Part shown: positions 48,181 through 60,830 of the stretch, in pieces
Layout of the letters: every line of letters starts with the position of its first letter
How positions within the stretch are numbered: the stretch's first letter is position 1
NCBI RefSeq assembly: GCF_035582795.1
Contig: NC_134366.1
Coordinates: 152,629,519 to 152,693,518 of the forward strand
Length of the DNA: 64,000 nucleotides
Direction of reading: 5' to 3'
Origin: Mycteria americana
Lineage: Eukaryota > Chordata > Aves > Ciconiiformes > Ciconiidae
Made by a program: the position numbers and the translations under genes
Notes under the pieces: model-generated
Seen by the model: only the letters and a program-made list of their open reading frames with translations
Told to the model about the DNA's origin: nothing
Databases searched by the model: none

Positions 48181-51100
48181 TTTCTGAAAAAGCACGCACG
48201 CCCCGCCAGTGCTTCCCCCCTCCTTCCTGGGAGGTTTGCTGTCTGGTGCCTGGGAATACGCGATCCTACAAAAGAAGGTGGAGTCACCTTCCAGACCTAT
48301 CTGCATCTATAATATATTTCCTTTCTTTCTTTTACATTTTATAAATAGTCCAGCCTTCCTGCAGCCTTTTTCCTGGCGTGGTGACTCATCATCGACTCAT
48401 CATACTTGTTGCTTCACTTAAATAGGGAATCGAAAGTCTCTTGCATAAATGGAAAACAAAATAATAAAAAGATCCCCCCAGCTGCAGATTAGCAACTAAC
48501 CACTTAGGATGTTTTCCTATGGAAAGACCTGAAATAATTCCTGCTGTCCCATGGCTGGGAGGGTTATTGTTAAGATGAATCGGTGCCAGACACAAGCGAT
48601 GCTGTCTAGGCCAGCTAATCAGTAAGTACTCGTCCTTTCCACACGCTCTGCTTCCCTCTGGGTACTTCCAAAGGATAACAATTTCTTTCTCCTTCTTAGT
48701 TCAATGAAGGGTATTTTTGACCCGTGTACTGCATTGAGAATTTCACAGGGCTGCCACAGTTTCTCCTTTATTTCAGAAAATGGCAAGACTCTTTTGCTTG
48801 CGTGGTTTCCTAGTGAAAGGAGATGGAGGTGATCACACCAGCCTCCTGAGCAGCCACCAGCTTTGCTGGCAGCGTGGGAAACTCGTGCGTCGCCTTGGCC
48901 ACGGCCGAGCGAGGAGGTGAGCTCCCAGAGACACTAACATCTCCCAGGCTTCGTGAGAAGAAGAGACCCAAAGTTTGGACTGCTGCTGAGCAGGGCTGGG
49001 GGCTCGGTGAGTGCCGATGCTGGCAGGGAAGGTGAGCCCGTGGGTCAGGGTCAGCGAGGGACGTAGCTGGGCAGCGGCACGGCTCCAACGTGGGGTTCGA
49101 GCTGCTCCAGTGACCCCAGCAAAGGCTCCCACGCAGCGGGGCTACTTCTGGTTTCCCATTTCCCAAGCCCTGCTCTGGGCTGCGGAAGCCGGTGCAGAGC
49201 CAGGGGCAGCGGGGTGCTGGGGCGATGGGGGCCAGGGTGACAGGGTGACCATCACCTGCCAGGTGGAAGGGCTGTGGTGCCGGTGGGAAGCACGTGGCCT
49301 AATTCCCAGCGGTGGGAGCTCCTTGTAACCCACCCCGCAGCCCGGGGACACGGGGGAGCCCCTCTCCCAGAGGGCAGCGTGCAGCCACTTGCAGGCAGGA
49401 ACGGGTGCTCTCATCCCCGGGAGAGCAGGGAGCTTGACAGCTCTGGGGAGCCCAAAAGAGCCCCAGAGCACCTGTGGGGCACTGTGGAGGCAGGTAACAT
49501 TGGTGGGGAGAAGAAAAGGAAATAAAACGGCTTATTCTCAACCAAAAGCGTTAAAGGCAACTGGTGCCTACACCTGCACAGCAGTCAGACCCCAGCAGCA
49601 GCAGGAGGCACAAGTGCCCTGCAGGCTGTACAGCCCCAGGGGCAGGAGGAGCTCCCAGGGCCTTCCCTGCCTCGCTTCTCAGGCCAGCGCCCTGTGCCGC
49701 AGCTGCAAACGGGGGAATCCCTCCGGCTAACCTGGCCCTTGCTTCTGCCTTTGCACTCCCTCCCCCATAGTGGGGATTACCCGGTGAATACTGATTGCAG
49801 CCGATCAAGAATTATGTCTTCATTAAGCTGATTGCACAGCTTGTTTGAAGATGGCTGCTCCGTTCTCTTGCAACACTGCAGCTTCTAACTATCTTTTTAT
49901 TTAGTGACTGCAACGACTGGTGATGTTACATCACGGCTGACGGAGGGTCAGAGGACTTGCTTTATTATTTACTTGATGAGGGTTTCATTAATGTTTTGAC
50001 CACTCTGCATTTTAGGCCATTAATGTACTCTGTATTTTCTTTAATTCTGCTCAGGTTGCATGCGATACTCTCTTTCTCTTTTCATTCTGGGGAGGTAGGG
50101 GTTGTACTTTCCAGCTGCCTACTAGGCAATTAAACATTAAAAGCTCTACTTCCCAAGCAGAAGTGTTTAAACTGCCTGAGGTTGCTGCTCACAGTAAGTA
50201 CCCCGAGCCAGTCCCCTAGCCATCGCTGCGAAGATCCCAGCCCTCACAATTAAACAATGACAATGGGATGGAATCCAGCCCAGCTGGCATTAACGAAATG
50301 AGAAGTTTGTGAAGGTTTTTTTTAAAAAATAGACTTGATAAATGTCAGTTCCTCCTGCGTGTTGTTGGAAGCAGAGAGGACATGAGCTGGGCAGAGAGGG
50401 GATGCTGTATGCTGCAACTATTCAAAGCCATTTACGTTTTGCAGAGGCCCGGGGGAATATTTAGCCGAGGCAGCGTGTCCTCGTGCCTCGCTGCAGCTGT
50501 TAGTGCGCGGGCATTCCCCACGACTGCTGCATCGGTTTATTTGGGAAGTTGTTGCCATGCAGGTACCTTGATACCTACCAAAACCTCCTGCGTAGTTGAA
50601 GTAGTGGTAACAGCAGATTTTTTTTCACCAGACAATTACTTTGACTTTCAGAGTAGAATACACAAGCAAGTATAAAGTTTCATCAAAACTGTGGTATCCT
50701 AACAAAGCTTCTGAATTACTTAACGCATGTTACATGATTATTACCTGATTTGTATCACAACATAGCAAGTGCATTAGCAAGCTTAGCCCCTATCTTCTCC
50801 TGCATATAATGAGATGGCTAAAGATATGTTTTGCTCTCATTTTCTTACTGCTTAAGTATCACATTTTCTTTTGGTGACAACAGAAAGCGTTCCAGATCAC
50901 AATATCCCTAGAAAAGACATGGAAGCTCCATGTGACATGCTCAATTGCATCATAAGACATATTCCGAAAACATTTGTTCTAGCTGAATATTACCCCCATG
51001 ACCACATGCTTCAGGAGAAGCAAAGACTGCTCCTGCAGAAAATCGGTGGTACAGAACGGCAGGGAGCTTGAGCCCGCAATACACATATTCATTCATTCAT

Positions 51101-52960
51101 CATTTTTCTTGACCTGATTTTGTGCTTTAACTTTTCTGGCAGCTTGCAAATGTTTCCTTGGTGATCTAAGTTTGTTGCCAAAGCAGACAAATGAATCATC
51201 TATTTACAGTCAAAATGGGGAGCTGCCAGGGGAATACCTGATGCCTCTGCATGCGGTGTGCAAGTCTCAGGCCAGCCAGTGATAAAGCCCTTCCTCTCGG
51301 CTCTCGGGCATGTGCCACGTCTGCACTGTGGCACCCACCCTGGCACCGAGGCTGTACGGACCCTCTGCCAGGACCACAGGACCGGTTGGTTAAGGTTGTC
51401 TTGAAATAGCACTGCTGGATGGTAAAGCTTGGGAGGAAAAACCTCAGAAAGCCAAGCTCTCCAGGCAGGACGGACGGGTAGACAGGCTGCCCTGGTTCTT
51501 GTCTTAGCCGTGTCTGTGGCTCCAGACAAGCTGCCCCAGCTCAGGACCCCTCTTCTTTTAAAATACGTATTAATTCACTCGTAGGGCATCTAAGCCTTCC
51601 ACAAATACTCCTGCTGTAATGGAAATTATTCTTCTCCAAACCACAAGGGAAAATGCTTGCTTTTTCCAGCCTTCTCTCCATCCTCTCCGAAGAGCTTAAA
51701 ATCCCCCGAGCACTGGCAAAGGCACACTCAGCACACATGCAGGGTGTCCCGGCACCACAGTCCCGTCGCTTATCCATGCTGATTTAGCCAGGGGGTGGGA
51801 TAACCAGACCCCGAGCCCCACAATACGTCCTGCTCAGCCCTGCTGCTCCTCCTGCAGCCGGAGCGAGCTGCCTGCGCAACACCCAGGGCAGGCAGGCACC
51901 CTCTGCCCCCCAAACCCGTCTCCCCCAGCACCCATCTGCAAGGCAGGCGTACCAAGAGTGGGGTTATACCACCTTGCTTTGGGCATGGTGGCTCACTCCT
52001 TCCTTTCCCAGGACAACTTGTGAGACCCCAACTGCTCTTCCCTGCCTGCCGGGGCGGGGAATGGCTCTTGCTCCAACTCGCGTAATCAAAGTCACCACTG
52101 TGGCATCCATTTTTATGTGTGCACATCACTTCGGAGATCAGTGCTAAGCAGCAAGGTGAAGGGTTTATAGATACTTCTGAAATCTGCTTCCAACAATATA
52201 TGCTGATCTCCTGGATCTCTTCGGATCAGCTCCCCGGAGCCGGGTGTCTGCACAGCAAATGACAGCCGCAGCCGCCCCGGCAGGCCCTGCCACAGCCAGC
52301 GCCCGCCAGTGTTGGCATCCGAGTACCAATTTGGGGGTTCGCTGAGAGCGTTTTGGTTTGCGTTTCTGTTTGGCTTCATCATTAAACCCAAATAGGAGGA
52401 CAAAATAGAGATGTGGTTTTGGTTTACACAGAGGAGTAAGGAAACCCTAATTATTCACAGAAATCTGTAGAAAATTCATAAAAAGTTTCCTGCTATGCAA
52501 CCAAATTTGATTGCACAATAAAGTCAGCATTGAAAAGGTGTCTAATAACGTCCTTTCGACTACATTTTTCAGGTTAGACTTGGATTAAACCCCTGAATGG
52601 CTGGTTTAATTTCCAGCTGGCTTCCATGATTAAGCTTTAAAAAATGGCACATGAGGTAAGTTCACAATTACAGCCCTGCCTTCGGCTGGAACCAGTCAGA
52701 ATTGCACTTCTTACTGTTAAATTTTGTATTTAGAGTGAGAAACTGTATTTTATTTAGCTCACAGCAATGCCAGAAACAGGCCTTCCTCTGCAGCCTCCCC
52801 AGCAGTGCCGCCAGCGGGTGCTCTCAGGGTGCCCCACGCACACCTCCAGAGCTGGGTGCCACACCAAAAGCACCAGCAGCTGATTTTCTTCAGAAAACAC
52901 AGGCAGCAGAGATGGCCACGGCACGGAATTCCCTTTCTTCCCTTTTCATTGCATGGCAGC

Positions 52961-53035
52961 ATGAGAGCACTCGCCTGGGAAGTCAGATTCAAGTTCAGCT
53001 CCCTGCTGAGCTAGAGGGGGTGCAAAGCCCACCGC
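52961..53035 (+). repeat. Possible tRNA-derived SINE fossil
   Basis: GAGAGCACTCGCCTGGGAAG TCAGATTCAAGTTC recalls the A-box to B-box part of sauropsid tRNA SINEs ('agagcactagcctgggag.. gttcaa'). A second similar piece is at 53279-53312 (GATGGCGGAGCGGGACTCAG GCTCCTGGGAAG). Both are short and diverged. Confidence 0.25.
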
Positions 53036-53457
53036 ACGGGCTGCCGAGGAGAGCCACGGCCAGGCAGGGTAACGATGGGGGTGGCACTTTCTTTATGCCC
53101 TCCTTCCGTGGGGCCACAGCACAAAACAGGATTCAAGGTTCAGTGTGCCAGACAGAGCTGGAGAGGGGACCCGGCTCCCTAGCCCAATGGCTAGTTGCAG
53201 ACGTGGAAGGGTTTCAGATCCAGAGCTGTTAAAATATTTCATCTTATGCCCACGAAACGTAAAATACCTTGAAGCGAGATGGCGGAGCGGGACTCAGGCT
53301 CCTGGGAAGTGTCTTTTTTGCATTGGGCTATGATGCCGTATTCCCCCTGGAACAAGAAGAAAGGGCAGTGACTCAAGCTTTTCCTACGCAGGGCCCTGCG
53401 TCAAACAGGGTAAGGTAAGGAGCGCCCCTGTCCCAAACAGCCCGCCGGGCAGGGCAG

Positions 53458-53467
53458 TGAGTCAGCA
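53458..53467 (-). promoter_or_regulatory. AP-1/MARE-type site downstream of KLF10
   Basis: TGAGTCAGCA on plus (TGCTGACTCA on minus), a match to NF-E2/MAF-type sites, within a GC-rich stretch (53400-53830) some 0.8 kb past the KLF10 3' end. Sequence match only. Confidence 0.3.
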
Positions 53468-54072
53468 GCCATGCAATTGTGCAACCTGGGGCTCCCCGCG
53501 GGCAGGGCAGAGCAGGAGGCAGAGGAGCCCCCAGGACCGGCACTAAGCGGCCACCCCCAGCACGCAGGCAGGCGAGCAGAAGGCAGAGGAACCGCGCCGC
53601 CCACCTCCGGCCCTGAGCAGGTGACAGCCCACCGCCCTGCCCTCTTCCCTGCAGGAGTCCCCTACAGGAGACAGCCCCAGGGAGGGAGCCCAAGGGGCCC
53701 GCAAACCCCCGCCCGGAGGGCAGCGACAGCAAGCGCGCATCTCCCTAGCAGTGCTGCGTTCCGGCTGGCCCTGGGCAATGCCGCAGAGGGGTCGGGATCC
53801 CGGGGCAGCAGCCACCACCTCCACCTGACGGCCTGGCCATGGGAAACAGGCTGGGTTCCATCCTGGGGAAGACAGTGCGGTTCCACCGCCAAGAAAAAGG
53901 AAGTATTTTTCACCAGTGTTATAATGGCCCACATCAGCACATTTATTTTTGGGTGCTTGGAGAAAAGGAGGGGGGATGAAGAGTGAGGAGGAAAAAAAAC
54001 AAAAACCAAACCAGAGACTCAGAGTGCTAAGAGCAGACTTGAAATTCCACTCCTGTTGGCTTTATAGAGCTT

Positions 54073-54097
54073 AAAAAAAAAAAAAAAAAAAAAAAAA
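54073..54097 (+). repeat. Homopolymer run of 25 A
   Basis: A25 on the plus strand, T25 on the KLF10 strand, about 140 bases beyond the KLF10 poly(A) signal. No poly(A) signal or gene-like sequence precedes it on the plus strand, so it does not look like the tail of a retrocopy. Confidence 0.85.
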
Positions 54098-54219
54098 TCA
54101 GAGTTTTAGAGGCAGTGTTTCATTGGTCAGGACACATATTGAGGGACACTATACTTTGTTTTGAGGTTACTTTCCTTGCAAAGGGCTAAGTTCTGCTATG
54201 GGGAAAGAACAGAGAGGTC

Positions 54220-55473
54220 TATATTAAAGAAAATTGGTTTTATTGTAAACAAAGTATAAAGTACAACATAAGAAATGTGCAAATCTTTAAAGTAGTCACA
54301 AAAAGCGTATCTAATACACTATTTTCAAACTGTTCACTTTCTGATATGTGTCCTCAACATAATAGGATAAAATAGAAATAGTGAAAGTTGATGCATTATT
54401 TATCACAAAAGCTACAGTTTAAATTCTAGGCCGGTGTCTTTACTGCCTCATTTTACTTTTCGAATCACAACTTTCTAATTTAATACAATACATAATATAT
54501 CCGTTTCATTTTTAGTATAAACCGTCTTTCAAAGAACAACACCATCAAGAAGCCCAAGATTCTTGGTTTTCTTCCTTAAGCAACCCGAGTCGTTTACAGT
54601 TACAATGTTTCTCTTGAAAGTGCACTGTATCCGGTCATGAAAAAGGCAGTGGTACAGAACTGTGAGAAGGTATAAAGGAAACCATAAGCAACGCAAAAGC
54701 AGAAGCATCGTACGATGCCCAGGTACAACCAATCGTAATAATCACAAAGCTTGCCAAAGCAGCTGGGAAAATATTACAAAGCTAATGAGGATTCAGAAAC
54801 CTCCCTACCCTCCAACTGCCCCCGTGGTGCCCCTTAACACCCGTTCCAAGCCCCCCTGGACAGCAGCATAAAGCTGGGGGTGTTAAACACCCCAAGCAGG
54901 AGGACAGCTCTAAAATCTCCAGGAGTCTGGCACCAAACCGTCGCTTATGACTGGGCCAGAGAATGGACAGGAGGAAAAGATTCCCACCAAGAAAAGGCGG
55001 CAGAAGTAGGAAAACCAATTTAGATTATCTTACGCAGGTGCGCTCTGGGCTTTCAAGCCCGCGCCCATACATTGCTGTCTTCTAGTCTGTGTTGTACTGA
55101 AGACTGACAACGGAAAGTTAAAATCGGAGTTGGTCTCAAGCGTCAGCAGCAAACCTTCAGTAACATGCGTGACTGGTCTAGAGTACGTATGAATAATTTG
55201 CAAAATTCAAAACCGGCACAGTGTGTGCTGCTCTGCTCTAGAACTTTCCCTTTCTCTCTCTCCTTACCAGTGCAAAAGACACCCGCTATTCCAGTCAGCC
55301 ACCGGTTCTCCCAGCAACGTTTTTTGTGACTGAGCACAGACTGCCTTTGCCTCTCTGCTGCACTGCCATCAGCAGCCAGCGCAGGAGAACCACAGACCAG
55401 GAGCAAAAGCCTTTTTTTAGCTGGCATATCCCAGCGACAACAGTTAATTCCACCGTCTTCAGAGTAAGTCCTT
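54220..55473 (-). other. KLF10: KLF10 3' UTR
   Basis: About 1.25 kb from the stop codon to the expected cleavage site. It is AT-rich and has no long open frame on the KLF10 strand. Length agrees with the roughly 1.2-1.4 kb I recall for mammalian KLF10. The end is inferred from the poly(A) signal. Confidence 0.65.
54238..54243 (-). terminator. KLF10: KLF10 poly(A) signal AATAAA
   Basis: The plus strand reads TTTATT, giving AATAAA on the KLF10 strand, about 1.23 kb after the stop codon. No other AATAAA was found between it and the stop. Cleavage is expected near 54215-54225. Confidence 0.65.
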
Positions 55474-57882
<2,409 letters not shown>

Positions 57883-58833
57883 TTCTTCCTCCTGTTTCAG
57901 CTAGAGGAAAAAAGCAAACTTTAAACCTGATGCTAAGTTTGAATATTTTGCAGCTACTTATAAGAAGGCATCATAAAAAACAAACAAAGCAACCTGTGCA
58001 AGCTAACTACGCTTGGTCATGTGGGGGTATGCCAGTATTTTCCTGCCCTCTTTCTTATTTATATAATATTTTTATGAAGTTGTTCATGGGGAAATCTGGC
58101 CATCTGGTAAAGATTATATATTTTCTTGAGACAAAAGAACTCCCCCCAAATCTTTAGCAACAGTTTAAGTTATTCCATACTGCAAATGTTGCGTCTGAAC
58201 GCTTAACAAAAATCTTCACCCCCAAAAAAAGAAAACAAAACTTCCTCCCCCATCCCACCCTCCTTCCATTTTTGCTTTAAACTCAGCCCCGAGTATTGTG
58301 CTTATTTTGACACATGAGAAAGGACCATATTGGGACTGATGCACATTTTCTTCAAAAGGTATTAGCTACCAAAAATGTTCCAGAAAATACTCAAAAGGTC
58401 TCTCTCACACACGCGTACATGCAAGGAAAATAACCAACTTGGAGAAGTGAAATATATGTATGTATATTCACTATCTGACCGGTCACCACACGGAACCAAC
58501 CCACGCAGAAAGCCTCCTAAGCTGTATGTGCCACCATTATCCCTAACACAGCTTTCAATTTCTGAGGGATGGTGTCCGCCGCTGCTGGCAAATTCCGCCT
58601 CCCCCCGCCCCCGCCCCCCCGATGAGATGGTGTGGGTGGAAGAGCCGCGTCGCCAGGCAGCTGGAGCCACGGGTAAGCTGCATCTGTTTAAGGAGACCTG
58701 GCCACCCCCTGGGCGGCAGACCGGCCCCGGCTGTCACGAACCGCCCCCGCAGCGGCGGGCTGAGGGGAGGGCGGCGGAGCGCGGGCGCAGGCGCGGGCCC
58801 CGCCCCCGGCCGTTGGGCGCGCGCCACCCTCAC

Positions 58834-58935
58834 CTCAGCGCACCCCGCCGGCGCTCCCCGCCGCCCGCCCCCGCGCGCACCGCCCCCGCCCTCCCCTATT
58901 GGCTCCCCGCGCCGCGCCGCGCCGGCGCCCATTGG
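58834..58935 (-). other. KLF10: Possible alternative KLF10 first exon
   Basis: On the minus strand a consensus donor GAG|GTGAGG (exon end 58834) is preceded by an ATG within the CCAAT motif at 58931-58935. From that ATG a Gly/Ala/Arg-rich frame runs to the donor in phase 0, which joins in frame to exon 2. The encoded peptide does not resemble the mammalian exon-1 peptide. The same short stretch also carries CCAAT boxes at 58898-58902 and 58931-58935, so it may be promoter instead. Confidence 0.2.
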
Positions 58936-59971
58936 CCGGCGCCGATCGAGGCGCGGCGCGGGGCGGGGGCATGTGAACAAAGCGTGATCAGCGCCTGCTC
59001 GGCGGCGCGGGCACTGCCGCGCGCCGACCTTTCACCCAGTTCCCCGCGCGGCCGCCCCCGCCCTCAGCAGGCGGCAGCCGGCAGGAAGGGAGGCCGCCAC
59101 AGCCGCCGCGGGCAGGGCCGGGCCGCGCCCCGCCTCCTCGGGGCCCCGCGGGGCGGGGGAAGGCCCGGCCGGGGGAGCCGCGCCGCCTCGCCTCGCCGCA
59201 CAGCGGGCGGGGGCCGGGCGAGGGTCAGCGCCGCCACACCCGGCGCCTCCCGCCGCGGGGGAAGGGAAGGGAAGCGAAGCGGCGTCCCCGCGGGGAGCGA
59301 GCCTACGGCTCGGCTCCGCCGGCGGGGGCGGCTGCGGCTGGCTCTTCCCCGCAGAGCCGGCCCGCTTCCCGGCCCCCGCGCCGCCCACCTCCTCCTGGCG
59401 GCGGGCCGCGCCGCCCCCGCCTGACCCCGCCGCGCCGGCATCCCTCCGGCTTCCTCCTCCCCCCGCCGCCGCCTGGCACATGCAGCCGCGGAGCCTGCCG
59501 CCCGCGCCGCTCCCCCGCTCTAGGCGCGCCCGGGCACGCCCGCACACAGGCTGCACGTCGCCGGCCCGGTGGTGCCAACAGGTTCCCGGCAGCTCCTCTC
59601 TCCTTCCGTCCCCGCCGCGGCTTTCCCCGCCCGCCCACCCCGCAGACTCTCCCCCGCTCCTTCCCCTCGCCCCGCAGGCCGCCCAGCAGCCCCGATCCCC
59701 CCGCCGCGGCTCACCCCCTCCAGCCGCCGCCTCAGTCCGACCTCCCGCCCGTGCCGCTGCCCGCGGTCCCTCTTCTCGCCCGGAGCGTCGGCCGCCCCCC
59801 CGCGTCCCCTCGGGATCCCCCCGCCACGCCACCCCTGGGGACTCCCTCCCCACCCGGGGACGCCCCGTCCCCCACCGCCCCACGCACGGCCGGGGCCGCC
59901 CTGCTTCCCTTGCCCCCCTCGCGGGGTCCGCAGGCCCGCGCTCGGCCCGCTGGGCGGGGCCAGTCACTCAC

Positions 59972-60060
59972 CGCCGGCCGGTGGCGGGGAGCCGAGGCTG
60001 ACCGGAGCCCGCGCCGCCGCCGCTCTCCGCCCGCTGCCGTTATTTTCCTCTTTTTGTTCG
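59972..60060 (-). other. KLF10: Candidate non-coding exon 1 of KLF10
   Basis: On the minus strand a strong donor (GCG|GTGAGTG, exon end 59972) follows about 90 bases without any ATG. An unusually AT-rich stretch at about 60041-60060 and CCAAT boxes 75-110 bases further upstream would place transcription start near 60040-60070. The intron to exon 2 would be 2071 bases. Translation would then start at the exon 2 ATG. The start of this exon is approximate. Confidence 0.5.
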
Positions 60061-60134
60061 CCGCTCCCCATTCAGGTGGCGGCTCCCCCGGCCCCGCGCG
60101 CGGGGGGGGAGGCGGGGCTCCCGGCCGCCCGCCG

Positions 60135-60347
60135 CCAATCGCCGGCAAAGGTGTGTGAGGCGGCAACCAATGGGCGCCCGGCGCCCGCGCGTGATCGGCG
60201 GCTGCCCCGCGGCGTGGCCAGTGTGTCAGCGCGGCGTGTGCGCGGCCCACGCCGAGTCCCCGCCGCCGGCTGAGTCAGTGCCGCCCCTCCCCCCGCCTCC
60301 GGTGGGAGCGGCGGGGGCGGCCCGGCGCTTCCTCGCGCATGAGGTCA
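60135..60347 (-). promoter_or_regulatory. KLF10: KLF10 proximal promoter elements (CCAAT x2, AP-1, CRE-like)
   Basis: CCAAT boxes at 60135-60139 and 60167-60171 (plus-strand reading), a perfect AP-1 site TGAGTCA at 60271-60277 and a CRE-like TGAGGTCA at 60340-60347. The order and spacing suit a minus-strand start near 60050. AP-1 and CRE sites fit the known immediate-early induction of KLF10 by TGF-beta and growth factors; the functional link is inferred. Confidence 0.5.
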
Positions 60348-60830
60348 CGCGGCTGCGGGGGGGGGGGGGAGCAGCCTCCCGGGCGCGGCCCCCGCCCATC
60401 CGCCGGGCTGAGGTGAAGCGGGGCCGCGGGCGCGGGGGGAGGAGGGCGGCCAGGTCGCTCCGGCCGCCTTGGGCCTTCCTGCCCCCCCGCCGGAGGAAAC
60501 ACCGTGGCTGTGGCGCCTGGGAGCCCTCGGCAGCGTCCTGGCGGCACCCCCGGGCCCACGCCGGGGGGAGGCCCAGGCAGCCGCGGCTGCGCTGGGGGGG
60601 GAGGGGGGGTTGCTGCCACGCGTCGGGATCGCCCGCGGTTTGCAGGCCGCAGCCGCCCGGTGCGTCCCATGAAGGCCGGGCACGGCCCCGGCCCGCTCCC
60701 GAGCGCGGCCGGGGCTCCGAGGGAAAGCCCAGCCCCGCGGGGCCGGCGGGCACGTCGGCTTGGCGGGCCGGAGAGCGTCGCAGCTTGGCGGCGTCCAGCT
60801 GTAAACCAGCTAACCTGAGCAAGCGGCGCT

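Larger units (their letters stand above)
44015..54215. other. Intergenic between ODF1 and KLF10, right part
   Basis: No supported gene. It contains the CpG patch at 47.7-48.2 kb, AT-rich TTAAT-containing DNA around 49.9-50.7 kb that could be conserved non-coding sequence, possible SINE fossils at 53 kb and a GC-rich stretch at 53.4-53.8 kb. Confidence 0.55.
58560..60830. promoter_or_regulatory. KLF10: CpG island at the KLF10 5' end
   Basis: About 2.3 kb of extremely GC-rich, CpG-dense sequence with many GC boxes (GGGCGG/CCGCCC), sharply bounded by AT-rich DNA. It overlaps the end of KLF10 intron 1 distal to exon 2 and continues past the presumed start. Long open frames on both strands here are a by-product of base composition. 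A divergent plus-strand non-coding transcript is possible but not visible from sequence. Confidence 0.85.

Noticed and set aside
54073-54097. A25 run as the tail of a processed pseudogene
   Set aside because: No poly(A) signal or gene-like sequence precedes it, and retrocopies are rare in birds.
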